From Nonomuraea rubra (GTDB lineage: Bacteria; Actinomycetota; Actinomycetes; Streptosporangiales; Streptosporangiaceae), in assembly GCF_014207985.1 (NCBI RefSeq), contig NZ_JACHMI010000001.1, forward strand, positions 4,881,001 to 4,945,000: a stretch of DNA of 64,000 bases, given 5' to 3'. The notes beneath the pieces are model-generated. The model saw only the letters and a list, made by a program, of their open reading frames with translations, did no database searches and was not told the origin of the DNA. Both the position numbers and the translations under genes were made by a program. Positions within the stretch are counted from its first letter, which is position 1, and each line of letters starts with the position of its first letter. Of the stretch, positions 33,482 to 41,752 are shown piece by piece.

Positions 33482-34366
33482 ATGGGGCCAGAACTGGTGA
33501 GAAGCAGGCTCTTGGTCGTTTGCGCGTGGGTCGTGACGGTGTTACTGGCCGGGTGCGGGAGCACCCCCTCGACCGGCGGGCCCGAGGCGAGCCCGCCGGC
33601 GGACAGGTCACTGATCCTCGCCACCACGACCAGCACCCAGGACAGCGGGCTGCTCGACGAGCTGCTCCCGGCCTTCACCCGCGACAGCGGCTGGCAGGTC
33701 AAGACCCTGGCGGTCGGCAGCGGGCAGGCCATCGAGCTGGGCCGGCGCGGGGAGGCCGACGTACTGCTGGTGCATTCCCCCGCGGCGGAGGAGAAGTTCG
33801 TGGCCGAGGGCAGCGCCGGACAGCGGCGGCTGGTGATGCACAACGACTTCGTGCTGCTCGGCCCGCCGGCCGATCCGGCCCGGATCAGGGGCGCGAAGAG
33901 CGCGGAGGCGATGAAGAGGATCGAGGCGGCGCGGGCGACGTTCGTCTCCCGGGGGGACGAGTCGGGAACCCACGCCAGGGAGCAGGACCTGTGGTCCGGC
34001 GCCGCGGTGGAACCGGGCGGAACGTGGTACCAGTCCACCGGGCAGGGCATGGGCGAGACGCTGCGGGTCGCCAGCGAGAAGGCCGCGTACACGTTGTCGG
34101 ACCGGGCCACGTTCCTCACCCAGCGCGGCAGCCTGGAGCTGGAGGTGCTCGGCGAGGGCGACCCGGGGCTGCTGAACGTCTACCACGTCATCGAGCTGAC
34201 CACGAAGGCAGGCGAGCGGGTGCGGGCCGACGGGGCGAGGGCGTTCGCCGACTGGATCGTCGCCCCGGCCGCGCAGCGGCTCATCGGCGAGTTCGGGCGG
34301 GCGAAGTACGGGCGGCCGCTGTTCACCCCGGACGCGGGCGCCGACGAGGCGGCACTGGGCCAGTGA
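33482..34366 (+). CDS. tupA: Tungstate-type ABC transporter substrate-binding lipoprotein
   Basis: About 294 residues. Lipoprotein signal with lipobox LLAGC (Cys25). The mature N-terminus ILATTTSTQDSGLLDELLPAF is the oxyanion-binding signature of TupA/WtpA-like tungstate or molybdate binding proteins; ADVLLVHSPAAEEKFVAEG and FVSRGDESGTHAREQDLW are also typical. It delivers tungstate, probably for Mo/W-cofactor enzymes. ATG 33482 is preferred; GTG 33497 is a shorter alternative. First gene of tupABC. Its stop lies at the start of a 30-bp tandem duplication. Confidence 0.93.
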   Translation: MGPELVRSRLLVVCAWVVTVLLAGCGSTPSTGGPEASPPADRSLILATTTSTQDSGLLDELLPAFTRDSGWQVKTLAVGSGQAIELGRRGEADVLLVHSPAAEEKFVAEGSAGQRRLVMHNDFVLLGPPADPARIRGAKSAEAMKRIEAARATFVSRGDESGTHAREQDLWSGAAVEPGGTWYQSTGQGMGETLRVASEKAAYTLSDRATFLTQRGSLELEVLGEGDPGLLNVYHVIELTTKAGERVRADGARAFADWIVAPAAQRLIGEFGRAKYGRPLFTPDAGADEAALGQ

Positions 34367-34420
34367 GCCGGCCAGGGAGTGACGAGATGCCAGTGAGCCC
34401 GCCCGGGGAGTGACGAGATG
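34360..34420 (+). repeat. ~30-bp tandem duplication of the tupB start region
   Basis: Copy 1 (34360-34389) and copy 2 (34390-34420) both begin CCAGTGAGCC and end GGGAGTGACGAGATG, with one inserted base and about two substitutions. Copy 1 supplies the tupA stop and a spare ATG that opens an 8-codon ORF (MPVSPPGE, stop at 34411-34413). Copy 2 supplies the real tupB RBS and start. Confidence 0.85.
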
Positions 34421-35119
34421 GACGTGCTGTTCGACGGGCTGGCGGACGCGATCGGCCTGCTGGTCTCCGGCGACCAGGACAGCTGGTCGATCATGATGCT
34501 GACCTTGCGCGTGTCGCTGACCGCGACCGCGATCGCGCTGCTTGTGGGGCTGCCGCTGGGCGCGGCCCTGGCGCTGGCGCGCTTCCCCGGCCGGCGGGTC
34601 GTCCTGGCGGCGGCCAACACCGGGATGGGCATGCCGCCGGTCGTGGTCGGGCTGTTCGTCACCGTGCTGTTGTGGCGCAGCGGGCCGCTGGGCGGGCTCG
34701 GGCTGCTCTACACGCCGGCCGCCATGGTCGTCGCCCAGGCCGCGATCGCCACCCCGATCGTGGTCGCGCTGGTCACGGCCGCGCTGCAGCAGGTCGATCC
34801 CGACTTCCGGGTGCAGATGCAGGGTCTGGGAGCGACGGCGACCCGGGCGTTCGCGGCGCTGCTGAACGAGGCCAGGCTGCCGTTGCTGGCTGCGGCGATG
34901 GCGGCGTTCGGGGCGGTGGTGAGCGAGGTGGGGGCCGCGCAGATGGTGGGCGGCAACCTGGCCGGGCAGACCCGGGTGCTCACCACCGCGGCGGTTCTGG
35001 CTACCAGCCGGGGGCAGTTCTCGCTCGCCATCGCGTTCGGGCTGATCCTGCTGATGATCGCGTTCGGCGTGAACCTGGCGCTGACACTGCTGCAACAGCG
35101 ACGGACCGTGCCACGGTGA
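34418..35119 (+). CDS. tupB: Tungstate-type ABC transporter permease
   Basis: 233 residues with about six membrane helices (for example 31-52, 63-83, 86-112, 155-170, 199-225). The EAA-like cytoplasmic loop is AALLNEARLPLLAAAMAAFGAVVSEVGA, with AAQMVGGNLAGQTRVLTTA typical of TupB/WtpB-type permeases. ATG 34418 is preceded by GGGGAG within a duplicated segment. The stop overlaps a GTG of the ATPase gene (GTGA), so translation is coupled. Forms the membrane channel for tungstate with TupA and TupC. Confidence 0.93.
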   Translation: MDVLFDGLADAIGLLVSGDQDSWSIMMLTLRVSLTATAIALLVGLPLGAALALARFPGRRVVLAAANTGMGMPPVVVGLFVTVLLWRSGPLGGLGLLYTPAAMVVAQAAIATPIVVALVTAALQQVDPDFRVQMQGLGATATRAFAALLNEARLPLLAAAMAAFGAVVSEVGAAQMVGGNLAGQTRVLTTAAVLATSRGQFSLAIAFGLILLMIAFGVNLALTLLQQRRTVPR

Positions 35120-36234
35120 CCGGCCCGAACGCTGGGGCCGGGACGGATCGCGCGGCGGTCGGCCCGAGCGCAGGGACTGGGGCGCGGTGCGCCGGGATGG
35201 GCGGGATCGGTTGCCGGGACCTGCGCGTGCGGGCCGGTGGACGGGAGCTGCTCAGCGTGCCGGAGCTGCACGTCGCCTCGGGACGTACGCTGGCCGTGCT
35301 CGGTCCCAACGGCGCGGGCAAGTCCACCCTGCTGCGTGCGCTGGGCCTGCTCAGCAGCCACCGGGTCAGCGGGCAGATCCTGCTCGACGGCTGCCCCGCG
35401 ACGCCGCCGCAGCTGCGCGAGGCGATCGCCGCCGTGCTGCAACGGCCGATCCTGCGCCGCGGCACGGTGGCCGACAACGTGATCAGCGGGCTGCGTTTCC
35501 GTGGCGTCGGCCGCCGCGAGGCCCGGGCCCGGGCGTGGCCGTGGATCGAGGCGCTCGGCCTGGCGGCCCTCGCCGATCGGGACGCCCGCAGCCTGTCCAT
35601 CGGCGAGGCCCAGCGGGTCAGCATCACCCGCGCGCTCGCCGTCGGGCCCCGGGTGCTGCTGCTCGACGAGCCGTTCAGCGGGCTGGACGCCACGACCCGC
35701 GCCGACCTGCTCGCCGACCTGCGCGCCGCGCTGAGCGGGCAGCCCACCGCGACGCTCCTGGTCACCCACGACCGGCAGGAGGCCCTGGCCCTGGCCGAGG
35801 ACACGGCGCTGCTGATCGGCGGCCGGATCCGCCGGCACGGCCCGACCGCCGAGGTGCTGGATCACCCGAGTGACGCCGGCACGGCCCGGCTGCTCGGCTA
35901 CACCAACCTCCTGCCGCCGGCCCTCACCGGACGGCCCCACACCCTCGCCGCCCGCCCCGAGCACACCCAGCTCCTCCTCGCCCCGCCCGACCTCCCCGAC
36001 GCCCGCGACATTGCGGGCGGTCCCGACCGCCGGGCCGGAGAGGTACCGGTGGTGACCGGGACCCTGCGCCGGGTCGTCGCGCTCGGCATCGCCACCCGTG
36101 CCGACGTCGACACCTCCGCCGGGCGGCTGACCTGCCTGCACCCCGGCGACGTGCTCGCCGGCGAGCTTCCCCCGCTCGGCAGCCACGTTCGCGTCAGGGT
36201 CCGGCACGCACGACCGTTGACCGCCGAGGACTGA
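35116..36234 (+). CDS. tupC: Tungstate-type ABC transporter ATPase with odd signature motif
   Basis: 372 residues if translation starts at GTG 35116, which overlaps the tupB stop (GTGA); ATG 35197 (MGGIGCRDLRVR) would give 345 and fits the conserved fold start better. Walker A GPNGAGKST, Q-loop AAVLQRP, Walker B VLLLDEPFSGLD, H-loop VTHD. The signature is LSIGEAQRVSITRAL, with Ile at the third position where LSGGE/LSGGQ has Gly. A C-terminal regulatory (TOBE-like) domain follows from about 290. Provides ATP-driven uptake with TupAB. Confidence 0.92.
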   Translation: MTGPNAGAGTDRAAVGPSAGTGARCAGMGGIGCRDLRVRAGGRELLSVPELHVASGRTLAVLGPNGAGKSTLLRALGLLSSHRVSGQILLDGCPATPPQLREAIAAVLQRPILRRGTVADNVISGLRFRGVGRREARARAWPWIEALGLAALADRDARSLSIGEAQRVSITRALAVGPRVLLLDEPFSGLDATTRADLLADLRAALSGQPTATLLVTHDRQEALALAEDTALLIGGRIRRHGPTAEVLDHPSDAGTARLLGYTNLLPPALTGRPHTLAARPEHTQLLLAPPDLPDARDIAGGPDRRAGEVPVVTGTLRRVVALGIATRADVDTSAGRLTCLHPGDVLAGELPPLGSHVRVRVRHARPLTAED

Positions 36235-36492
36235 ACCACCGAGCGCACGCCCTGCGCGGCGCCGGCACCGGCGATCGTGAGCACGCACGCGGCACGCCCA
36301 CCATCCGCACCAGCCGGGGGGCCACTCCCCGCAGGGAGCCGCGCGGCGGCCCGGACGAGCCGCCCGCCCTGCGCGGGGGCGGCCGCGTTCCGGGCGGGAG
36401 CCGCGTGGCGGCCCGCGCCGGGGTGGGTGGTTTCCCTCGCGGCGCGAGGCCCGGCGTTTCGGTGACGGTCGTCGCTGTGGTGAAGTGGTGAG
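36235..36492. other. GC-rich intergenic region with a direct repeat
   Basis: GGGAGCCGCGCGGCGGCCCG (36334-36353) recurs with one change at 36396-36415. A CCTCGC-GGC-GCGAGG hairpin follows near 36440. No gene is visible. Confidence 0.5.
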
Positions 36493-37149
36493 GTGACCGG
36501 TTCAGACCACGGCCCGGCCGGTCCCCTCCCGGATCGGGGTGTCCAGGGCGGTGCGGGTGGGGGCGGCTTCGCCGTGTCCTTCCCGGTGGTGGCGCTGATC
36601 GCCTCGGCCGGCGGGGTGCACGCCCTGTCCCGGGTACTGGCGCGGCTGCCCGCCACCTTGCCCGCGGCCGTGCTGGTCGCCCTGCATCAGGACCCGGCGA
36701 ACCCCCGCGGGCGGCTGCTGGCCATCCTGGCACGGCACGCCGAGCTGCCCGTGCGGCACGCCGCCGACCAAGAGGCACTGCGGCCCGGCCAGGCCCTGGT
36801 CATCCCGCCGGGATGGCACCTGCTGGTCACCTCCGAGGCCCGGATCGGGCTGATCGAGGTGGGCCCGCTCCCGCCCTCCCGTCCGTCGGCCGATCTGCTG
36901 CTGGCCACCCTGGCGGTCACCTGCGGCCCGCGCGCGCTGGCCGTCATCCTGACCGGGATGGGCCATGACGGCCAGGCCGGAGTACGCGCCGTCGGCCACT
37001 GCGGCGGCACCGTGCTCGCCCAGGACCAGGCCACCTCCAAGTTCTTCTCGATGCCCTCGGCCGCCATCGACACCCACCAGGTCAGCCAGGTCCTGGCCCT
37101 GGACGAGATCGCCGCCGCCATCGTCGCCCACGCCACGGCGGCGAACTGA
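36493..37149 (+). CDS. Stand-alone CheB-type methylesterase domain protein
   Basis: 218 residues from GTG 36493, or about 191 from GTG 36574 (VSFPVVALIASAGG). It has the CheB catalytic fold only: Ser38 in LIASAGGVHAL, His65 in VALHQ and Asp159 in TGMGHDGQAGVRAV, forming the usual Ser-His-Asp triad. No receiver domain is present. CheB removes methyl groups from, or deamidates, chemoreceptor glutamates. No chemotaxis or receptor genes are nearby, and filamentous actinomycetes usually lack them, so the substrate is uncertain. It may act on a hybrid signalling protein elsewhere. Confidence 0.9.
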   Translation: MTGSDHGPAGPLPDRGVQGGAGGGGFAVSFPVVALIASAGGVHALSRVLARLPATLPAAVLVALHQDPANPRGRLLAILARHAELPVRHAADQEALRPGQALVIPPGWHLLVTSEARIGLIEVGPLPPSRPSADLLLATLAVTCGPRALAVILTGMGHDGQAGVRAVGHCGGTVLAQDQATSKFFSMPSAAIDTHQVSQVLALDEIAAAIVAHATAAN

Positions 37150-37217
37150 TCGTGCCGTTCGCGGAGCAACCTCAAGGCGGGCCGGCCGCCCACGTCGAGG
37201 CCGGGGTCCCGTACGGA

Positions 37218-38252
37218 CTATGGAGCCGGCGGCGCGGCGGTGGAGGCGCGGACGATGAGGGTGGGGGTGACGGTGAAGCGCACGGGGGTCCGGCGGCCCT
37301 CGATCCGTTCGAGCAGGAGCTTGCCGGCGGCGCGGCCCATTTCGTGGCCGTCCTGGTCGATGCTGGTCAGGGCGATGTTGGGGAGGGCGGCCAGGTGGGT
37401 GTTGTCGTAGCCGGCGACGGAGAGGCCGCCGGGGACGGTCAGGCCGGCGTCGTGGGCGGCGGCCAGGGCACCGAGGGCGGCCTGGTCGGCGCCGGCGAAG
37501 ATGGCGGTGGGGCGAGGGGTGCGGGCGAGGAGCTCGCGGGCGCCGTCGTAGCCGCCTTGTTCGTTGTAGTAGCTGGTGGCGATGGCGATGTGGCCGGCGA
37601 GGCCGTGTTCGCGCATGAGGCGCTGGTAGGTGGCGGCGCGGATGGTGTGCAGCAGGTCGGCGGGGCGGGCGAGGCTGTCGTCCTGGTGGGTGATGTGCGC
37701 GATGCGGCGGTGGCCGAGCTGGAGGAGGTGGGCGACGGCGAGTTCGGCGCCCGCCTCGTCGTCGGCGAGAACGGAGTCGTAGTGGGGGGAGCGTTCGTGC
37801 CGGGCGAGGACCACGAGCGGCTTGTCCTGGGCGATGTGTTCCAGGCGGTTCTTGGACGCGAGGGGCGCGACCATGATGAGGCCGTCGACCTGGCGGGAGA
37901 GCAGGGCGTCGACCGCCCGGTGTTCGACGGGGCGGGTGGCGCCGCCTTGGATCATGAAGGCCTGGTAGTCGGTGGTGTCCAGGTGGGTGGTCAGGCCGTC
38001 CAGGATGTCGGCGAAGAACGGGTTCCTGATGTGCGGGAGGACCAGGCCGATGGTGAAGGTGCGGCCGCGCATGCCCCGGGCCACCGCCTGGGGGCGGTAG
38101 CCGAGTTCGTCGATGGCCGTTCTGACCTTGTTCCTCATGGCCGGGCTGACGCCGTAGGCGTTGTTGATCACCTTGGACACCGCCGTGACGGAGACCTGCG
38201 CGTGGCTTGCCACGTCGGCGATCGTCACGCGTCGTCGGCCGGACGTGCCCAT
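37218..38252 (-). CDS. LacI-family regulator (paralogue of the one at 55029)
   Basis: 344 residues. Helix-turn-helix TIADVASHAQVSVTAVSKVINNAYGVS, then RGRTFTIGLVLPHIRNPFFADI and effector domain to STAAPPAP. It is very similar across its whole length to the LacI protein at 55029-56069, including QLGHRRIAHIT, TPRPTAIFAGADQAALGALAA and ALTSIDQDGHEMG. That second copy adjoins an ABC sugar transporter; this one has no sugar genes beside it (CheB downstream, sulfotransferase upstream). It is probably an orphan copy acting at related operators elsewhere. Confidence 0.94.
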   Translation of the reverse strand: MGTSGRRRVTIADVASHAQVSVTAVSKVINNAYGVSPAMRNKVRTAIDELGYRPQAVARGMRGRTFTIGLVLPHIRNPFFADILDGLTTHLDTTDYQAFMIQGGATRPVEHRAVDALLSRQVDGLIMVAPLASKNRLEHIAQDKPLVVLARHERSPHYDSVLADDEAGAELAVAHLLQLGHRRIAHITHQDDSLARPADLLHTIRAATYQRLMREHGLAGHIAIATSYYNEQGGYDGARELLARTPRPTAIFAGADQAALGALAAAHDAGLTVPGGLSVAGYDNTHLAALPNIALTSIDQDGHEMGRAAGKLLLERIEGRRTPVRFTVTPTLIVRASTAAPPAP

Positions 38253-38312
38253 GCGACTCCGTTTCCCGAGGCGTGATCCGATTCTACGAAGCCCGGGCCC
38301 ATCCCGCCTGGC

Positions 38313-39209
38313 TCAGGTGTAGCCCCAGGCGGTGGCGTACTTGGCGAGCCCGGGCGGCAGGCCGGCGGTGCCGTCGAAGGTGCGGGCGGCCTGGACCTGG
38401 CCGGACTTGATGTTGTCGCTGCGGTCACCCAGGTTCGGGACGAACTGGCCCTGGTAGTGCCTGCCGTAGTCGAGCATCCCCGGCTCCCACTCCACGCCCA
38501 GGAACGCGCAGACTTCGTGGGTGGCCCGCTCCGGGTCGGCGGTCAGGTCCTCGTACCGGAGGGTCAGGCCGTTCAGGGTGCGGCGGGCCTCCTCCAGGGG
38601 CTTGAAGTACTTCAGCGCGGTCGCCTCCAGGGCGTCCCGGGTGGTGGTGTTGTCCTTGCGGTTCTGCAGCGAGGAGATCACCCCCTCGGGGTGGCGCAGC
38701 AGGAAGACGAACTTGGCCTCCGGCCAGACGTAGTGCAGCCGCTTCCAGATGAAGACGTTGCCGGGCGTCTTGTCGGCGATGACGTCCTTGCCGCTGCGCA
38801 GCAGTTCCAGGTGCAGGATGCGGTCCCACACGACGTGCTCCAGCTCCACCCGGTCCAGCCCGAGCTCCTCCATGGACGTCTCGGAGTAGCCGGGGCTGAG
38901 CTCCACCCCGATGGTGCGCAGGTGCAGCTCGTGCGGTGCGCGGATCCGGGAATGGCTGTTGAGCAGCATGCGCAGCAGCGTCGAGCCGGAGCGTACGGAG
39001 GCGATCACGAAGACGGGCGAACGCACCAGGCGCGGCACGGTGGGGAAGGCGTAGTCGACGATCTGCGTGCGCTTCGGAGGGCGCCGGGCCTTGAGCCCGT
39101 CGGCGATCCCGCCGCCGGCCGTCTGCGAGGTGATGAGTTGCCGCGGTGGGCGAAGTGCCTCGCGCAGGAGTCGGGCCCTTCGCTTGAAACCAATTTGTAC
39201 GACTCCCAT
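38313..39209 (-). CDS. PAPS-dependent sulfotransferase
   Basis: About 298 residues from ATG 39209 (MGVVQIGFKRRARLL). The 5'-phosphosulfate loop is FVIASVRSGSTLLRMLLNSHSRI, and the 3'-phosphate-binding segment is FVFLLRHPEGVISSLQNR. This places it in the Stf0/heparan-type sulfotransferase group, which transfers sulfate from PAPS to a hydroxyl of a sugar, lipid or natural product. An in-frame ATG 81 bp upstream would add a Cys/His-rich stretch and is less likely. The substrate is unknown; no PAPS synthesis genes lie nearby. Divergent from the UvrC-like gene across an unusually AT-rich interval. Confidence 0.88.
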   Translation of the reverse strand: MGVVQIGFKRRARLLREALRPPRQLITSQTAGGGIADGLKARRPPKRTQIVDYAFPTVPRLVRSPVFVIASVRSGSTLLRMLLNSHSRIRAPHELHLRTIGVELSPGYSETSMEELGLDRVELEHVVWDRILHLELLRSGKDVIADKTPGNVFIWKRLHYVWPEAKFVFLLRHPEGVISSLQNRKDNTTTRDALEATALKYFKPLEEARRTLNGLTLRYEDLTADPERATHEVCAFLGVEWEPGMLDYGRHYQGQFVPNLGDRSDNIKSGQVQAARTFDGTAGLPPGLAKYATAWGYT

Positions 39210-39285
39210 GCGCGAATTTCTTGCCCTTTCACCCCCGTGCTTCCTTTTCCATAAATGCAGGTGGCAGGAACCACTGCGACATAAT

Positions 39286-39315
39286 TGCACATCAGGGGAT
39301 CGGCAGCGTATAAGA
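39286..39315 (+). promoter_or_regulatory. Housekeeping-type promoter of the UvrC-like gene
   Basis: TTGCAC (39286-39291) and TATAAG (39310-39315) with an 18-bp spacer, in an AT-rich stretch rare for this window. Transcription would start near 39322, and GGGAGGA lies before ATG 39345. Confidence 0.65.
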
Positions 39316-39344
39316 GTTAACTGGGAGTTTCCTGGGAGGATGGG

Positions 39345-40388
39345 ATGCAGGTAGACGGCTTACCGATTCATGCCCGGGCGTCAGATGAATCCCAGGCCGT
39401 TCGCGCGGCGGCGCGGCTGCCCCGGGAGCCCGGCGTCTACCGGTTCCGCGACCGGCGCGGACACGTCCTCTACGTCGGGCGCGCCACCGACCTCCGGAGC
39501 CGCGTGCGGTCCTACTGGGGGGACCTGGGCGACCGCCCGCACCTGCGCGGCATGGTACGCAGGATCGCCCGCGTCGAGGCCGTGGCGTGCGGCTCGGTGC
39601 ACGAGGCCGCCTGGCTGGAGCGGAACCTGCTGGAAGCCGCCATGCCCAGGTGGAACCGTACGCCGGGCGGCACGGAGTCGCCGATGTACATCGTGGTCGA
39701 CCCGCGCCCGCGCACCGCCGGGCTGCGGACGAGCCACGCCGCCCGGTTCGACGGGCTCGTGGGCTTCGGGCCCTACCTCGGCTGGGCGCGGACCCGGCAG
39801 GCGGTCTCGGGGCTGCACCGGGCGTTCCCGCTGGCGTACACGCGTGAACGGCTCACCGGGAGCGAACGCGACCTGGCGGCCCGCCGCGGCGTCGGCCCGT
39901 CCTCCAGGGAACGGCTGGCCGCGGCCGTCATCGCCACCCTCGACGGGACGAACGCCGGAGCGGCACGCGAGGCACTGACCGTGGCGCGCGACCAGGCGGC
40001 GACGGCGCTCAACTTCGAGCTGGCCGGCCGGATCCAGGAGGAGCTGGCCGCGCTGGACTGGGTGACGAGCGTGCAGCGGGTCACCGTGGAGGGTGGCGGC
40101 GATCACGAGGTGTGCGGGTGGGCGGACGGGTTCGCGGTCACGTTCACCATCCGCGGCGGGCACCTGAACGGGTGGCGGCAGCGCGAGTGCGACCGACCGG
40201 CAGCCTGCGCATGCGATCGGTCGGCGGCCTGCGCGTGCGGCCGGTCGGCGGCCTGCGTGTGCGATCGGTCGGCGGCCTGCGTGTGCGGCCGGTCGGCGGC
40301 CGTTGCCGCGGGCGTGGTCACGCCGCCCGGATGGGCGGAGTTCGCCCGGCGCAACGCCGAGCTGGCGGCAGCGCTCGCCCGGGCCTGA
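39345..40388 (+). CDS. UvrC-like GIY-YIG nuclease with a Cys-rich repeat insert
   Basis: 347 residues. The GIY-YIG domain (about 28-105) reads GVYRFRDRRGHVLYVGRATDLRSRVRSYW, with EAAWLERNLLE. A UVR-type coiled helix pair follows (about 205-245: ARDQAATALNFELAGRIQEELAALDWV). It lacks the RNase H-like and HhH parts of full UvrC (about 600 residues), so it is a short UvrC-like protein that could nick damaged DNA. Residues about 282-321 are five 8-residue units such as CDRSAACA and CGRSAACV, rich in CxC pairs and encoded by a 24-bp repeat. GGGAGGA precedes ATG 39345. Confidence 0.87.
   Translation: MQVDGLPIHARASDESQAVRAAARLPREPGVYRFRDRRGHVLYVGRATDLRSRVRSYWGDLGDRPHLRGMVRRIARVEAVACGSVHEAAWLERNLLEAAMPRWNRTPGGTESPMYIVVDPRPRTAGLRTSHAARFDGLVGFGPYLGWARTRQAVSGLHRAFPLAYTRERLTGSERDLAARRGVGPSSRERLAAAVIATLDGTNAGAAREALTVARDQAATALNFELAGRIQEELAALDWVTSVQRVTVEGGGDHEVCGWADGFAVTFTIRGGHLNGWRQRECDRPAACACDRSAACACGRSAACVCDRSAACVCGRSAAVAAGVVTPPGWAEFARRNAELAAALARA
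40188..40307 (+). repeat. Five 24-bp tandem repeats inside the UvrC-like gene
   Basis: Units start at 40188, 40212, 40236, 40260 and 40284. The central three differ by only a few bases (GAT/GGC and GCG/GTG alternation). They remain in frame and encode C-(D/G)-R-(S/P)-A-A-(C/V)-(A/V). Confidence 0.9.
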
Positions 40389-40429
40389 CCTGGGGGCTTT
40401 GCCTCACCGCCGGAGGTGCGTTCGCCTGA

Positions 40430-41752
40430 TCATTTGTGCCCCTTGCCGCCGCCCTTGCCGGGTGAACGGAGCCTGTGGCCGTGTTCTGCGTTGCCGTTCT
40501 TTCCGGTGATCTTCTTCGCCTGGCCGGGTGGCAGGGAGTCCGGTGCGGCGGTGGGGGTGGGCCGATCGGCGCGGTGCCGGGTGGGCGGGGCGCCGCGCTT
40601 GATGGCCACGGGTTGCGCCTCCAGGATCGCGGTGCGCGTCGCGGGGGCGAATGTGGCTGATACGGCGGGTTTGTCGGCGGGAGGCGGTTCGGTGGCGCGC
40701 CCACCCGGCCAGGACGTGGCCGTCAGCACACTGGCGATCAGAACGCTCACCGCCGCGGCCGGCCGCGCGTACCCGCCCCAGCCCCGGCCGCGGCGGCCTT
40801 CCGGGAGAGAAGGGCCGGAGGGCGGGGACAGCGGTGGTGCCAGGGGCGTCGCGGGCGGGGGCGTCGAGGGCGGGGCCGTCGCGGTCGTCGGGGCATGCAG
40901 GGCGGGGCAGGCGGGCGGGGTGGTGATGCGGTGCAGGTGCCGGCGGGCGTCGTCGATACCGACGCGATCGGCAGGATCCTTGGCCAGCAGCCCGGTGAGG
41001 AGGGGCGCCAGCGGGCCGGCGTGCTCGAAGGGGGCGGGATCGGCGGTGAGGACGGCGCTGATCGTGCCCAGGGCGCTGCGCTGTTCGAACGGGCAGCGGC
41101 CCTCGACCGCCGTGTACAGCGTGACGCCCAGCGACCACAGATCGCTCTCCGGCCCGGCCGTCGCGCCGCGAGCACGTTCGGGAGCGATGTAGGCGGGCGT
41201 GCCGACCACGATGCCCGTCTGGGTGAGCCCCACGGCGACCGGCCGCTCCAGGTCGGTGGCCAGCCCGAAGTCGGTCAGGACGGCGTGCCGCCCGCCGGAG
41301 TCCAGGAGGATGTTGGCGGGCTTGACGTCCCGGTGCACGATTCCGGCGGAGTGCGCGGCCCGCAGCGCGTCCAGTACCTGGAGGCCGATCCCGGCCACGT
41401 CCGCGGGTGGCAGGGGCCCGCCTGCGGCCAGTACGTCGGCCAGCGTCGGGGCGCGTACCAGCTGCAGCACGATCCAGGGCCGTCCGTCGGCCACCACCAC
41501 GTCGTAGACGGTGGCGATGTGCGGATGGGACAGCCGGGCGGCCAGGCGGGCCTCGCTCATCGTGCGGCCCAGCAGGCTCTCACGCTCGGGCTTCGGCCGC
41601 TCGTCCAGGGTGACCTCCTTGACGGCGACCGGACGATCGAGCAGCTCGTCGTGGCCGCGCCAGACCCTCCCCATGCCGCCCCGGCCGAGCTCGTTCTGCA
41701 GCCGGTAGCGGCCCGCCAGCACCCAGCCCGGACATCCCTCCGAAACGGACAT
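40430..41752 (-). CDS. Membrane Ser/Thr protein kinase (PknB-type)
   Basis: 440 residues. Kinase domain (about 13-265): LGRGGMGRVWRG, VAVKEVTL, HRDVKPANILLD, LTDFGLA and GTPAYIAPE. A Pro/Ala-rich juxtamembrane linker follows, then one membrane helix (about 335-352: AAAVSVLIASVLTATSW) and a short basic exterior tail ending in Gly/Lys repeats. No PASTA repeats, so the outside sensor is small and unknown. It phosphorylates Ser/Thr residues of cytoplasmic targets. No obvious Shine-Dalgarno at ATG 41752. Convergent with the UvrC-like gene. Confidence 0.95.
   Translation of the reverse strand: MSVSEGCPGWVLAGRYRLQNELGRGGMGRVWRGHDELLDRPVAVKEVTLDERPKPERESLLGRTMSEARLAARLSHPHIATVYDVVVADGRPWIVLQLVRAPTLADVLAAGGPLPPADVAGIGLQVLDALRAAHSAGIVHRDVKPANILLDSGGRHAVLTDFGLATDLERPVAVGLTQTGIVVGTPAYIAPERARGATAGPESDLWSLGVTLYTAVEGRCPFEQRSALGTISAVLTADPAPFEHAGPLAPLLTGLLAKDPADRVGIDDARRHLHRITTPPACPALHAPTTATAPPSTPPPATPLAPPLSPPSGPSLPEGRRGRGWGGYARPAAAVSVLIASVLTATSWPGGRATEPPPADKPAVSATFAPATRTAILEAQPVAIKRGAPPTRHRADRPTPTAAPDSLPPGQAKKITGKNGNAEHGHRLRSPGKGGGKGHK

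Noticed and set aside
36235..36492. Small ORF upstream of the CheB gene
   Set aside because: Ala/Arg/Pro-rich composition with no motif or ribosome binding site; direct repeats explain the open frame.
37176..37190. Terminator GGCGG-GCCGG-CCGCC between CheB and LacI genes
   Set aside because: Only 5-bp arms in a GC-rich region; expected by chance.
40188..40307. CRISPR array
   Set aside because: Units are directly adjacent, have no spacers, stay in frame and encode a protein repeat; no cas genes.
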